A stretch of DNA of 53,119 nucleotides, taken from positions 1 to 53,119 of the forward strand of contig NZ_FOTF01000021.1 in NCBI RefSeq assembly GCF_900114485.1, read 5' to 3'. The notes below the pieces were generated by a model that made no database searches, had not been told where the DNA came from, and worked only from the letters and a program-made list of their open reading frames with translations. Position numbers and translations under genes: made by a program. The DNA comes from Loktanella salsilacus. Lineage in GTDB: Bacteria; Pseudomonadota; Alphaproteobacteria; Rhodobacterales; Rhodobacteraceae. Numbering within the stretch: position 1 is the first letter of the stretch; every line of letters starts with the position of its first letter. Below are positions 31,703 to 40,650 of this stretch, piece after piece.

Positions 31703-33337
31703 CTAGCTCAGCGACGCCCCCGGCGACAGCACACGCGGGTCAAGCACACATTCGATCACCGCAACCGTCCCCGCCGCCCGGGCCTGCGCAAAGGCATCCG
31801 CAAACTGCGCCTGGTCCGTCACGGTTGCGCCAAACCCACCGTAAGCCCGCGCTAAGGCGGCGAAATCAGGGTTCGCCAGTACCGTGCCCGATACGCGGCC
31901 CGGATACGTCCGCTCTTGATGCATGCGGATCGTGCCATAGCGGCCGTTATTCATGACGATGACGATCGGGGCCGCGCCATGCTGAACCGCCGTCGACAGC
32001 TCGTTGCAGGTCATCTGAAAGCAGCCATCGCCCGCCAGACAGACCACCGTTTTGGCTGGATGCTCTAACGCCGCGGCGATGGCTGCGGGAAAGCCATAGC
32101 CCATGGAGCCAGAGGTCGGCGCCAATTGTGTGCCGTATTGTTTGTAGGTGAAATAGCGGTGCAGCCAAGCTGCATAATTCCCGGCCCCATTCGTCAGGAT
32201 GGCGTCCTGCGGCAGCGTTTCAGACAACCAACGGATCACCTGCTCTTGCTTCACATCGCCGGGGCTTTCCACCGGGTCTTGCCATTTATCAAAGGCCGCC
32301 CGCGCCGATTGTACTTCGCCGGGCCAACCCGCCCAATCAGCTTGCCGCTGCACCGCACCCGACAGGCCAGCCATCGCAACATCGCCGCGGCACACGACGC
32401 CAATGTCCACGCCGTAAACGCGCCCGATCTCGTCCGCGTCCGCGTGGATATGCGCGATCATCTTGCCGGGGGCCGCAGGATCCACCAGCGTATAGCCCTG
32501 CGTTTCGATATCGCTGAACCGCGTGCCCACCAGCAGCAGCGCATCCGCATCGCGCACCCGCACCGCAAGCGCCGGGTTCACGCCGACATTCAGATCGCCA
32601 GCAAAGCAAGGGTGGCGGTTGTCCATGTAATCCTGCCGCCGGAACGACGTCGCAACCGGAATTTGCGCCGCGGTTGCAAAGGCGGCCAGCGCCGCGGCGG
32701 CCTCTTGCGACCAATGCGGCCCGCCCACGACCATAAGGGGCCGTTTGGCACGGCGCAGCCGCGTCAGCAGGTCATCCCAAACGCCCGCGTCTGGCGTCAC
32801 ATCTGTGTGCCAACTGCCGGTGAAATCAGGTACGTCAGAAGACGCGCTCAGCATATTTTCAGGCAGCGCCAGCACCACTGGCCCCGGACGCCCGGACATC
32901 GCTAGGCGAAACGCGCGCGCGATGTATTCCGGCAGGCGGGCCGTGTCATTGCATTGAAACACGCCCTTGGCCAGCGTGCCAAACATCGCTTTGTAATCAA
33001 CCTCTTGAAAGGTTTCCCTGTCCGTCTGGCCATTGTCGATCTGGCCGACGAACAGCACCATCGGCGTGCTGTCCTGCCGCGCCACATGCACGCCCGCGCT
33101 GGCGTTGCAGGCCCCCGGCCCGCGCGTGACAAAGCAGACGCCAGGCTGGCCGGTCAGCTTGCCCTGCGCCTCTGCCATCATCGCGGCCCCGCCTTCGTGG
33201 CGGCAAACGACGTTTTGGATGTCGCTGTCATAGAGCCCGTCAAGCGCGGCCAAAAAGCTTTCGCCCGGCACAGAGAACACGCGCTGCACGCCAAGTTTCA
33301 CCAGTTGATCGCTTAGGATTTTCCCGCCGTGCCGCAT
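31703..33337 (-). CDS. Thiamine-diphosphate-dependent enzyme, acetolactate synthase-like
   Basis: 544 residues with the three usual ThDP domains. The N-terminal pyrimidine-binding domain holds the catalytic Glu48 (VVCRHEGGAAMMAEAQGKLTG), then GVCFVTRGPGACNASAGVHVA; a central domain follows (SFRRQDYMDNRHPCFAGDLNVG); the C-terminal domain has the diphosphate motif AGDGCFQMTCNELSTAVQHG-type sequence ending in IVIVMNN. It resembles catabolic or anabolic acetolactate synthase large subunits without an adjacent small subunit; roseobacters encode many such proteins with unknown substrates. ATG 33337 is preceded by AAAAAAGGGCGG. It is not coupled to bluB, with which it converges. Confidence 0.9.
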   Translation of the reverse strand: MRHGGKILSDQLVKLGVQRVFSVPGESFLAALDGLYDSDIQNVVCRHEGGAAMMAEAQGKLTGQPGVCFVTRGPGACNASAGVHVARQDSTPMVLFVGQIDNGQTDRETFQEVDYKAMFGTLAKGVFQCNDTARLPEYIARAFRLAMSGRPGPVVLALPENMLSASSDVPDFTGSWHTDVTPDAGVWDDLLTRLRRAKRPLMVVGGPHWSQEAAAALAAFATAAQIPVATSFRRQDYMDNRHPCFAGDLNVGVNPALAVRVRDADALLLVGTRFSDIETQGYTLVDPAAPGKMIAHIHADADEIGRVYGVDIGVVCRGDVAMAGLSGAVQRQADWAGWPGEVQSARAAFDKWQDPVESPGDVKQEQVIRWLSETLPQDAILTNGAGNYAAWLHRYFTYKQYGTQLAPTSGSMGYGFPAAIAAALEHPAKTVVCLAGDGCFQMTCNELSTAVQHGAAPIVIVMNNGRYGTIRMHQERTYPGRVSGTVLANPDFAALARAYGGFGATVTDQAQFADAFAQARAAGTVAVIECVLDPRVLSPGASLS

Positions 33338-33442
33338 GTCATCCGCCCTTTTTTAAACTTGTCCCAGCATGTCGCGGCGACAGCAGCCCCGCAAGGCAGA
33401 TCGGCATTTGCGCCCCTTTGATTTTGCAGTCACATTAGCGGG

Positions 33443-34237
33443 ATGAACACAGCCGACGACCGCACACAAACCCGCACTGACCTGATGGACCCCGCCCGCG
33501 CGCAGGCCTTGCAGGCCGCCATGGGCGCAGAGCCAACGATAGCGGCGGGCGATCCGCTGCCGCCCTTTGCGCATCACATCTATTTCTGGGAGGCCGCACC
33601 GCCATCCCGCCTAGGCCGCGATGGTCATCCGGCCACAGGCAGCGGCTTTATCCCCGACCTTGGGCTGCCGCGCCGCATGTGGGCGGCGGGCCGTTTGGTG
33701 TTTCACCAGCCGCTGCTGGCAGGTGTGCGGGCGGAACGGATCAGCCGGATTGAAGGTATCACCCGCAAGGACGGCCGTAGCGGCCCGCTGGCTTTTGTGC
33801 GCGTGCGGCACGACATCCGGCAACGGCAGGCGCTGGCGCTGACAGAGTGGCAGGATTTGGTCTATCGCCCGGACGGCACGGACCAATCGCCAGCGCCTGC
33901 GGCCCGCACGGACGAGGCGATCGCTGAACCCTTTGCGCCAGATACCACGCTACTGTTTCGCTATTCAGCGCTGACCTTTAACGGTCACCGCATTCACTAC
34001 GACGAGACCTACGCCCGCGACGTTGAAGGCTATGACGGTTTGGTCGTCCATGCCCCGCTGCTGGCGCATCTGCTGATGGGATTGGCGCAGCGGCAGTTGG
34101 GCGAATTGCGTGAATTTGCCTATCGCGCCACAGCGCCCTTGATGCACCATGAGGCGGCCAGCCTGTGTTGGCGCGATGGTGTCGCATGGGTGCGGGCCGC
34201 AGACGGGCGTCAGTGCATGGTGGCCGAAGCGCGGTGA
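33443..34237 (+). CDS. MaoC/HTD2-type (mesaconyl-C4-CoA hydratase-like) dehydratase
   Basis: 264 residues with a double hot-dog layout: an N-terminal FAS1-like dehydratase part (DPLPPFAHHIYFWEA, GFIPDLGLPRRMWAAGRLVFHQPLL) and a C-terminal part with the hydratase motif RYSALTFNGHRIHYDETYARDVEGYDGLVVHAPLLAHLL. The same two-part protein is described as mesaconyl-C4-CoA hydratase in autotrophs and as HTD2 relatives elsewhere. It could serve C4/C5 dicarboxyl-CoA metabolism, for which the malyl-CoA lyase at 46658 is a possible companion, but they are 12 kb apart. ATG 33443 lacks a strong Shine-Dalgarno. It is divergent from the ThDP enzyme gene. Confidence 0.82.
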   Translation: MNTADDRTQTRTDLMDPARAQALQAAMGAEPTIAAGDPLPPFAHHIYFWEAAPPSRLGRDGHPATGSGFIPDLGLPRRMWAAGRLVFHQPLLAGVRAERISRIEGITRKDGRSGPLAFVRVRHDIRQRQALALTEWQDLVYRPDGTDQSPAPAARTDEAIAEPFAPDTTLLFRYSALTFNGHRIHYDETYARDVEGYDGLVVHAPLLAHLLMGLAQRQLGELREFAYRATAPLMHHEAASLCWRDGVAWVRAADGRQCMVAEAR

Positions 34238-34252
34238 TATCTTCAGCGGCAA

Positions 34253-34313
34253 AAGGGGGGCCAGCCCCCCGGCGCTTTGCGCCGCCCCCCGAGGTATTTT
34301 TGACCAGAAGAAG
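34253..34313 (-). repeat. 3' interspersed repeat with GC hairpin (copy 4)
   Basis: On the minus strand it begins directly after the FAD oxidase stop: CTTCTTCTGGTCAAAAATACC, CTCGGGGGGCGGCGC, AAAGCGCC, then the GGGGGG-CTGG-CCCCCC hairpin (34255-34270) followed by TTTT. Here it lies between two convergent genes. Confidence 0.75.
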
Positions 34314-35351
34314 CTAAAGGGATGCGGCCGGATCGAAGTCGGCGGGGATCGTGTCCCGGTCGTCGATCAGCAGATCCGCCATGACCTGCGCCATTTTTGG
34401 GGCCATGCCGAAGCCGATCTTGAACCCGCCGTTCGCGACGAATGCGCCGGGGATGAAGGGGTGCCGGCCCAGCATCGGGGCGCGGCTGCGGCTGCGCGGG
34501 CGCACGCCGGCCCAGCGGGCGATGACCGGCGCGTTTTGGAGAGCCGGCAGGGCAGCGCGGGCCTTGGCGACCAGTGCGTCAAGTTGGTCATCGGTGGCGG
34601 TGCCGTCATCGAAATCCCGTTCTGTCGTCGATCCGATGGCGACGGTGCCGTCCATATGCGGCACGATATGCAGCGTATCTACGAAAAGTTGCGGCAACCC
34701 GCGCGCGTCAAGGCGCAGCAGCGCTGCTTGCCCCTTCACCCCTGCCCCGACAAGGCGGGTATGGGTCTCGGTCATCTGCTCTAATCCGGCGGCACCGGTG
34801 GCCCAGACGACCTTGCCCTGTGCATCGCCGCCCCGCAGGATGTCCCCGCCGCCCGCTGTGATCGCAGCGGCAAGGGCGAGGGTCGCTTGGCGCGGGTGGA
34901 TCAGGGCGGTCAGCGTGTCTTGGACCAGAAGGCCGCTCGGGCTTGGCGGTTCCCAATCCGCATGGGTGGCGGGCACGATGCGCCAGTCCGCCTGCCCCAG
35001 CCACAGGCCTGCCGCGCCAAACGCGCGGGCCTGCGCGAGCGCTATGGCAGCCTCGTCCGCCAAGGGCTGCAGGCGGCCTGTGCGCGCGTAGCCGGTGGCG
35101 CGCCCAGATGCCTCTGTCACGTCCGCCCAAAACGCTTGCGACATCAGCAAGCTGCCCAGCTGAAAGTCCTTCTTGGCGTTCCAATTTTCCGGCACATGCG
35201 GGGCCAGCGCCCCGACGATCCCGCCAGAGGCACCTGCCGCCACGCCATTGGGGTCGATGACCTGCACCTTTGCCCCGCGCTGCACGCAGGCCCACGCAAT
35301 CGACAGGCCAATCACGCCCGCGCCCATTACCGTCACATCTGCCGTTGCCAT
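34314..35351 (-). CDS. DAO-family FAD oxidoreductase, likely the oxidase half of MnmC
   Basis: 345 residues. An N-terminal FAD-binding Rossmann motif VTVMGAGVIGLSIAWACVQRGAKVQVID is followed by AAGASGGIVGALAPHVPENWN, whose GGI..ALAPH pattern resembles the ASGNPLG..P..H part of MnmC, and a C-terminal RWAGVRPRSRSRAPMLGRHP and FVANGGFKIGFGMAP. The substrate-binding middle is typical of DadA/ThiO-like amine oxidases. In E. coli one MnmC protein has an FAD domain that removes the carboxymethyl group from tRNA cmnm5s2U and a methyltransferase domain that then adds methyl. Here mnmD starts 49 bases away on the other strand, so this gene is a good candidate for the split FAD part. A general D-amino-acid oxidase role cannot be ruled out. 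Confidence 0.75.
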   Translation of the reverse strand: MATADVTVMGAGVIGLSIAWACVQRGAKVQVIDPNGVAAGASGGIVGALAPHVPENWNAKKDFQLGSLLMSQAFWADVTEASGRATGYARTGRLQPLADEAAIALAQARAFGAAGLWLGQADWRIVPATHADWEPPSPSGLLVQDTLTALIHPRQATLALAAAITAGGGDILRGGDAQGKVVWATGAAGLEQMTETHTRLVGAGVKGQAALLRLDARGLPQLFVDTLHIVPHMDGTVAIGSTTERDFDDGTATDDQLDALVAKARAALPALQNAPVIARWAGVRPRSRSRAPMLGRHPFIPGAFVANGGFKIGFGMAPKMAQVMADLLIDDRDTIPADFDPAASL

Positions 35352-35400
35352 TACCCGCCCCGCGCTTCACAAGTCAGCTTACCCCATACGGCAAAGCATC

Positions 35401-36075
35401 ATGACCGGCCAGAGCACCGACCCCCATCCCCTTGACTGGCGCGAAACTGCGCATGGCACCGTGCCGGTGTCATTGCAGTTCGACGATCCATTCTATTCGC
35501 TGCAAGGCGGGCTGGCGGAGACGCGCCACGTCTTTTTAGGCGGCAACGACCTGCCTGCGCGATTTATTGACGGGTTCCACATTGCAGAGCTTGGCTTTGG
35601 CACGGGGCTGAACTTTTTGACGACCCTGCAGGCCTTTCGCGACAGCGGCACCCCCGGCCGTTTGCAGTTCACCAGCTTCGAGGCTTATCCCCTTGACCCT
35701 GCAGCCTTGCAGCGTGCCCTTGCGCCTTTTGCAGCAGACTTGCCGGTTCAGGTGTTGAGCCGGGTCGGCGATATCACCGGGCCGGATTTCGATCTGCGCG
35801 TGGTGATTGGCGATGCGACCACAACCCTGCCCGCGTGGGATGGCCGCGCTGATGCGTGGTATCTGGACGGCTTTTCGCCTGCCAAAAATCCCGGTCTGTG
35901 GACGCCCCAGATTATCGCCGCCGTTGCGGCACACACCAAAGCCGGCGGCACCGCCGCGACTTATTCGGCGGCGGGCCATGTGCGAGCATCACTGACAGCG
36001 GCGGGCTTTGACGTGACCCGCGTGGCGGGTTTCGCCACCAAACGCCACATGACAATCGCGCGAAAGGCGAGTTGA
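35401..36075 (+). CDS. mnmD: tRNA (5-methylaminomethyl-2-thiouridine)(34)-methyltransferase
   Basis: 224 residues, single-domain MnmD (MnmC methyltransferase half). It methylates nm5s2U34 of several tRNAs. Signs: FDDPFYSLQGGLAETRHVFLGGNDLP, AELGFGTGLNFL (SAM motif I), FTSFEAYPLDP, DAWYLDGFSPAKNPGLW, and the C-terminal TYSAAGHVRASLTAAGFDV and GFATKRHM. The start ATG 35401 is chosen over the longer frame because the family begins near W/R-E-T just after. The stop overlaps the next gene start (TGATG). Opposite strand: the FAD oxidoreductase 49 bases away. Confidence 0.94.
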   Translation: MTGQSTDPHPLDWRETAHGTVPVSLQFDDPFYSLQGGLAETRHVFLGGNDLPARFIDGFHIAELGFGTGLNFLTTLQAFRDSGTPGRLQFTSFEAYPLDPAALQRALAPFAADLPVQVLSRVGDITGPDFDLRVVIGDATTTLPAWDGRADAWYLDGFSPAKNPGLWTPQIIAAVAAHTKAGGTAATYSAAGHVRASLTAAGFDVTRVAGFATKRHMTIARKAS

Positions 36076-36953
36076 TGCAAAGCTCGAATACCAAGCTGGG
36101 CATCGGCCTGATGATCGCCACGACCTTTGTCTTTGCGGTGCAGGACGGGATCTCTCGCCACTTGGCAGGCGAATACAATGTGCTGATGATTGTGATGGTC
36201 CGGTATTGGTTCTTTGCCGCTTTCGTGATCGCGATTGCGCGGCTTAAGGCCGGATCGGTCCGCCGCGCCGCGGCCACCCGCCAGCCCGCCGTGCAAATCT
36301 TTCGCGGCCTGCTGCTGGCCGGAGAGATCTGCATCATGGTCGCGGGTTTCGTGGCCCTTGGCCTTGTCGAAAGCCACGCGATCTTTGCCTGCTATCCGTT
36401 GCTGATTGCCGCGCTGTCCGGCCCGGTATTGGGCGAAGGTGTCGGCTGGCGCCGCTGGGCGGCCATCGGGATCGGCTTTGTCGGGGTGCTGATCATCCTA
36501 GAGCCGGGGATCACCGTTTTTGCCCCTGCCGCCATCCTGCCGCTGGCTGCGGCCGTGATGTTCGCGCTTTACGGCCTGCTGACCCGCTATGTCGCGCGCC
36601 AAGACACCACGGCGACCAGCTTTTTCTGGACAGGGGTTAGCGGCGCTGCCGCGATGACCTGCGTCGGCATCTGGGGGTGGGAGCCGATGAGCGCGCCGGA
36701 CTGGGGCTGGATGGCAGCGCTGTGTGTCACCGGCGTGACCGGCCACTGGCTGCTGATCCGCTGCTACGAGGTCGCCGAGGCCAGCGCTGTGCAGCCCTTT
36801 GCCTATCTGCAACTGGTCTTCGCCAGCGCCATCGGCCTACTTGTGTTTCAGGAAACGCTGCAAACGCACGTGGCCGTCGGTGCGCTGATCGTTGTCTGTG
36901 CAGGCGTTTTCACGCTGATCCGCAGCCGAAAGGTTGCAACAGGCGGCGCATGA
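36075..36953 (+). CDS. EamA/DMT-family transporter
   Basis: 292 residues with ten predicted membrane segments in two EamA repeats (first repeat to about 135, second from about 150). N-terminal MIATTFVFAVQDGISRHLAG and the short loop VRYWFF, then ARLKAGSVRRAAATRQPAVQIFRGLLLAGE, are typical of the drug/metabolite transporter superfamily; the substrate is unknown. ATG 36075 overlaps the mnmD stop (TGATG), so expression is coupled to mnmD, although no functional link is known. Confidence 0.9.
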   Translation: MQSSNTKLGIGLMIATTFVFAVQDGISRHLAGEYNVLMIVMVRYWFFAAFVIAIARLKAGSVRRAAATRQPAVQIFRGLLLAGEICIMVAGFVALGLVESHAIFACYPLLIAALSGPVLGEGVGWRRWAAIGIGFVGVLIILEPGITVFAPAAILPLAAAVMFALYGLLTRYVARQDTTATSFFWTGVSGAAAMTCVGIWGWEPMSAPDWGWMAALCVTGVTGHWLLIRCYEVAEASAVQPFAYLQLVFASAIGLLVFQETLQTHVAVGALIVVCAGVFTLIRSRKVATGGA

Positions 36954-37066
36954 TGGGAGGAACGGGCCGTTTGGTTCACATTGCTGCCATAGCTTAAGGC
37001 GGCTTCGTTGATCAAAGATTCAATGTTTGTTAAGGTTTTCCTCCACCGATAAGAAGCAAGGCGACG

Positions 37067-38101
37067 ATGTCACAGACCGAACCCCTCGCGGCATCCGCTG
37101 CCCCCCCTTCGGACGCATTGCCGCCACTTGGCATGCGAGTGACCGATCTTGGCCTCGGGCTAGGAACAATCGATTATATCGCCGATACGATTACGTTGGA
37201 TGACCGGGCTGCTGCGCTGTTCGAACTGCCTGCGAATGCGCCTGTGCCGCGCAAGACGCTTCATGCGCAAATCCATCCCGATGACATCGGCGAAGTCGAA
37301 TGTCTGGTGGAACAGATGCTAAGCCCGCAGTTGCCCAACTTCATCGACGTGATCCACCGGGTCCAAACCGCCGACGGCAGTGAACGCTGGGTCAGTGCAC
37401 GCAAGCGGGTCAGCTTTGGCCCTGCGGACGCGAACGGGATTATGCCACCGGTTTCTGGTATCGTGGCGATCATGGACATGACTCCGCATAAAAAGGCCGA
37501 ACGTCAGGTGCAGGACCTGATGCGGGAAACCAACCACCGCCTGAAAAACCTGCTGACTGTCGTGCAAAGCATCGCCCGCATGACGGCGCGCAGCTGCGAC
37601 GTGTCCGAATTCCTGCCGCGCTTTAATGCGCGCCTGCGGGCGTTGTCGCATAATCAGGATTTGCTGGTGTCGCGCGGCCACGAAGGCGTCGTTCTGGGCG
37701 ATCTGGTCAGAGAACAGCTGCGCCCCTTCTCCGGTGATGCCAATGCCGCGATCAGCATCAGTGGCCCGGACTTGCCTCTGCGCTTTGCCGCAATCCAGCC
37801 CATCGGACTGGCCCTGCACGAGCTTGCCACCAATGCCGCCAAATACGGCGCGCTGTCGGTGCCGGATGGCACGTTGGACATCCGCTGGGATATTCAGGAC
37901 GGGCAGTTCACCCTGTCATGGACCGAAAGCGGCGGACCTGTTGTCGTGCCGCCGCAGCGTACCGGATTTGGCAGCACGGTGCTGCGGGGCATGACGCGCA
38001 GTGCGCTAGAGGCAGAGGTCACCCTGCGCTACGACCCAACGGGTGTGCATTGGGGCGTTACCTGTGATCCGTCCATCGTGCGGGACCCCGCCGCGCTGTA
38101 A
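37067..38101 (+). CDS. HWE-family sensor histidine kinase with PAS domain
   Basis: 344 residues, soluble. Residues about 25-140 form a PAS-type domain (LGTIDYIADTITLDD, IHPDD..EVECLVEQ, RVQTADGSERWVSARKRVSF). The kinase core has the HWE/HisKA_2 dimerisation motif ETNHRLKNLLTVVQSIARMTARS with His157, then ALHELATNAAKYGALS (N box) and a short ATP-binding region ending GFGSTVL. HWE kinases lack the classical F box and are common in alphaproteobacteria, where many act in the general stress response. No response regulator is next to it. The 113-base leader has no clear operator; a TTGATC..GATTCAA stretch does not match the FNR site. Confidence 0.92.
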   Translation: MSQTEPLAASAAPPSDALPPLGMRVTDLGLGLGTIDYIADTITLDDRAAALFELPANAPVPRKTLHAQIHPDDIGEVECLVEQMLSPQLPNFIDVIHRVQTADGSERWVSARKRVSFGPADANGIMPPVSGIVAIMDMTPHKKAERQVQDLMRETNHRLKNLLTVVQSIARMTARSCDVSEFLPRFNARLRALSHNQDLLVSRGHEGVVLGDLVREQLRPFSGDANAAISISGPDLPLRFAAIQPIGLALHELATNAAKYGALSVPDGTLDIRWDIQDGQFTLSWTESGGPVVVPPQRTGFGSTVLRGMTRSALEAEVTLRYDPTGVHWGVTCDPSIVRDPAAL

Positions 38102-38137
38102 CTTGCGCCGCGCGATATTTAGCCAAATAGATTACTT

Positions 38138-40492
38138 TCAGGGCCGCGCGACGGGACGCAGTGTTGCGCGCGGACCGTTCGCTGTGGGCGGGTTTGCCGC
38201 GACCACATCAGACGGGGCAACATCCGACGGGGCGGCCGCAGCTGGCTGAACCGCCGCGGCAGGCGTCGTCACAGCAACCGAAGCTATCGTCGCCGAGGCA
38301 TCATCCGCAATATCCTCTGGTCGCGCGATAGGGCGCTGCGGTGGCACGCTGGCCGTCGTCAAAGAGGTCTGCACAAGCTCAGCCGCAGTCGGCGTCGCTG
38401 CACCATCCGTCACCGCATCAACCGGACGCGCCACAGGGCGGGGCAAAGCGGGGGACGGGTCTTGTTCGCTGTTGTCCCCGGTCACAGGGGCCGGAAGTTC
38501 CAAAGTGCCATCGGCCCGCGCGACCGGGCGCACGATGTTTTCTTCGCCGCGCAGCAGCTGCGTAAAGGCGATAGGTCCGGCCACACCCGTCAGGCGCGCC
38601 TCATAGACCGGGATCGATTCTGTGACGCGCTGCACGTAGTTGCGGGTTTCGCGAAAGGGGATCATTTCGATCCAGTCGATGACATCAACCTCGCCGCTGC
38701 GCGGATCGCCGCGTTCTTGCATCCAGTCGCGCGGACGGCCCGGCCCAGCGTTATAGCCTGCGGCGATCTGCACCGGGCTGTCGCCAAAGCGGTCGGTCAA
38801 ATCGGCCAGATAGCGACTGCCAAGCGTAGCGTTATAACGCCAGTCTGTCGTCAGGCGGTTTTTATCGTAGGGCAAATCCAGACTGCGGGCGACATCGCTG
38901 GCGGTGCCCGGCATCAACTGCATCAGGCCCAGCGCGCCAACAGGGCTGCCAGCAGCCTCGTTAAACTCACTCTCGCGGCGGGCGATGGACAGGGCCAGCG
39001 CGGTGGACACGGGCAGCTCAGCCTCTGCCAAGTCGTGTAGCGGGAAATACAGCGACGGGATCACCATGCCGCGGGTGGCGGCGGTTTTGCCCAGCAGCAC
39101 CTCGAAATAGGTTTGATCCTGCGCTTCAAGCGCTGCGCCAAGGCGGGACAGATCGTCCGCGTCCAGCGTTTTGCCAAGCTCTGCAAAGAAGAGCACAGCC
39201 TTGCCACGCTCCCCTGCCTCTAGCAGGGCCATGCCGGCCTGAACGAAATCGTTCTGCATCACATCGGCGTTCTGCCAGTCCCGCGCATCGCCACGCCCCG
39301 TCAGGAAAGGATCAAGCGGCACGCCCAGCTTTTCCGCTGCCAGCAGCCCGTAAAAGCTGGTTTGATGCTGCGCCGCGCGGGCATAGGCCATGCGCGCATC
39401 ATCCGTGCGGCCCAGCACATCCAGCGCCCGCCCCTGCCAATACCCGGCGCGGCCAAGGGAAATCGGGCTATCAACCTCTGCCGCGGTGCGGTCAAAGTGC
39501 GTCAGGGCTAGGGCTGGATCGTTCAGGAACCGCAGCTGCAGATAACCCGCAAGCCATTCGAGGTCGGCGTAATTGGCGGCGCTATCGGATGGCGCAACAA
39601 AATGGTTCGCCGCCAGATCATAGGCCGCTTGATAATTCCCGTCACGCATCTGCCAGCGCGCCAGAATGCGCCGCCAGCTGGCCCAACGCCACGGCTGCCC
39701 CAGTGCTTCGGCAGAGGTGGATTGCGCCGACAAAATAGCAATCGCGTCGGACTGCCGCCCCTTGCCGGCCAACCAGTTGAAGCGATCATACATCAGCCCG
39801 GGCGTATTACGCAGCGCAGTTGGCACAGCCTCGATCGCGGCGTCAGGGTTGCTGGCTTTGCGGATCAGCGCGATGCGCGCGCGCACCAATGCGGCCTGGC
39901 CGTCGTCCAGCAGGGGCAGCATCAGCTCTGCCTCTGCGGTCTGCCACCGCCACAGCAGGGCATCGGCCCGTGCGGGGTGCAGGTCGGCCAGATCAGGGCC
40001 GAAAGCGTCCAGCAAAGTAGCCTGTCCATCGGCCGTCAGCGACAGGTCCAGCCACGCGGCCCGCACCGCGCTGCGCGCAGCGGCCTGATCGCCAGTGGCC
40101 ACATAAGCCTGCGCCAGCCGCACTGCCCCTTCGCCCGTTGTCGGCGCGGCACTGCTGAACCAGCCGATAACGCTTTCGGGCTTAAAATTTGCCGGGATCA
40201 GCAATTCGCCCGCGCCGCGCAGCACGTCCTGCCCCGGCCAGTCGCCATGGGCCTGCTGAAAATCGACGTAGTCCTGAAACACCGCATCGCCAAACCGCAG
40301 CCGCTGCCACGTCACCAACGTGCGGATCGCGTCATCCTGCGGTCCCGCTTTGGAATAGGCGTTCAGGAAATCCCGCTTCATCGCGAATTCCACAGCGGCC
40401 ACGTCATTCCCAGACACTTGCCCGGCAACGGGCAGTGGCAAGGCAAACAAGCAGGCTGCGACGGCAAGGCGGCGCGCGGCGGGGAACGGCAT
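38138..40492 (-). CDS. Slt-type soluble lytic transglycosylase with RPVARP-repeat tail
   Basis: 784 residues from ATG 40492 (a TTG lies one codon upstream). A signal peptide (to about residue 24) precedes a long alpha-superhelical ring domain (about 30-460) and an SLT domain with catalytic Glu in LSIARRESEFNEAAGSPVGALGLMQLMPGTA and YNAGPGRPRDWM. The protein cleaves peptidoglycan with 1,6-anhydro ring formation. The last ~130 residues are low-complexity Ala/Pro/Thr with repeated RPVARP / RPIARP motifs at at least four sites, absent from classical Slt70; this looks like a disordered periplasmic extension. It is divergent from dapA. Confidence 0.93.
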   Translation of the reverse strand: MPFPAARRLAVAACLFALPLPVAGQVSGNDVAAVEFAMKRDFLNAYSKAGPQDDAIRTLVTWQRLRFGDAVFQDYVDFQQAHGDWPGQDVLRGAGELLIPANFKPESVIGWFSSAAPTTGEGAVRLAQAYVATGDQAAARSAVRAAWLDLSLTADGQATLLDAFGPDLADLHPARADALLWRWQTAEAELMLPLLDDGQAALVRARIALIRKASNPDAAIEAVPTALRNTPGLMYDRFNWLAGKGRQSDAIAILSAQSTSAEALGQPWRWASWRRILARWQMRDGNYQAAYDLAANHFVAPSDSAANYADLEWLAGYLQLRFLNDPALALTHFDRTAAEVDSPISLGRAGYWQGRALDVLGRTDDARMAYARAAQHQTSFYGLLAAEKLGVPLDPFLTGRGDARDWQNADVMQNDFVQAGMALLEAGERGKAVLFFAELGKTLDADDLSRLGAALEAQDQTYFEVLLGKTAATRGMVIPSLYFPLHDLAEAELPVSTALALSIARRESEFNEAAGSPVGALGLMQLMPGTASDVARSLDLPYDKNRLTTDWRYNATLGSRYLADLTDRFGDSPVQIAAGYNAGPGRPRDWMQERGDPRSGEVDVIDWIEMIPFRETRNYVQRVTESIPVYEARLTGVAGPIAFTQLLRGEENIVRPVARADGTLELPAPVTGDNSEQDPSPALPRPVARPVDAVTDGAATPTAAELVQTSLTTASVPPQRPIARPEDIADDASATIASVAVTTPAAAVQPAAAAPSDVAPSDVVAANPPTANGPRATLRPVARP

Positions 40493-40564
40493 CAATAGGT
40501 CCCGGGGATCAGGGTAAAAGTTTCACTATGGTATCGTGCATGCACTGCGATGCAACGCACAATC

Positions 40565-40593
40565 TTGGCATTGCGCGCAAACCGGTCTAGGGT
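40565..40593 (+). promoter_or_regulatory. dapA promoter TTGGCA-N17-TAGGGT
   Basis: TTGGCA (40565-40570) and TAGGGT (40588-40593) with 17-base spacing, 57 bases before the ATG. The -10 hexamer is the same as that before patB. A GTGCATGCAC palindrome lies just upstream at 40536-40545. Confidence 0.6.
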
Positions 40594-40650
40594 CCGCGAC
40601 GTTCTACCGGCCCGGTTCTGGGCCGCCCATTCGCACAAGGTCACAGGTCT

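Noticed and set aside
37008-37025. FNR-like site before the HWE kinase (TTGATCAAAGATTCAA)
   Set aside because: The second half does not match ATCAA at the required N4 spacing.
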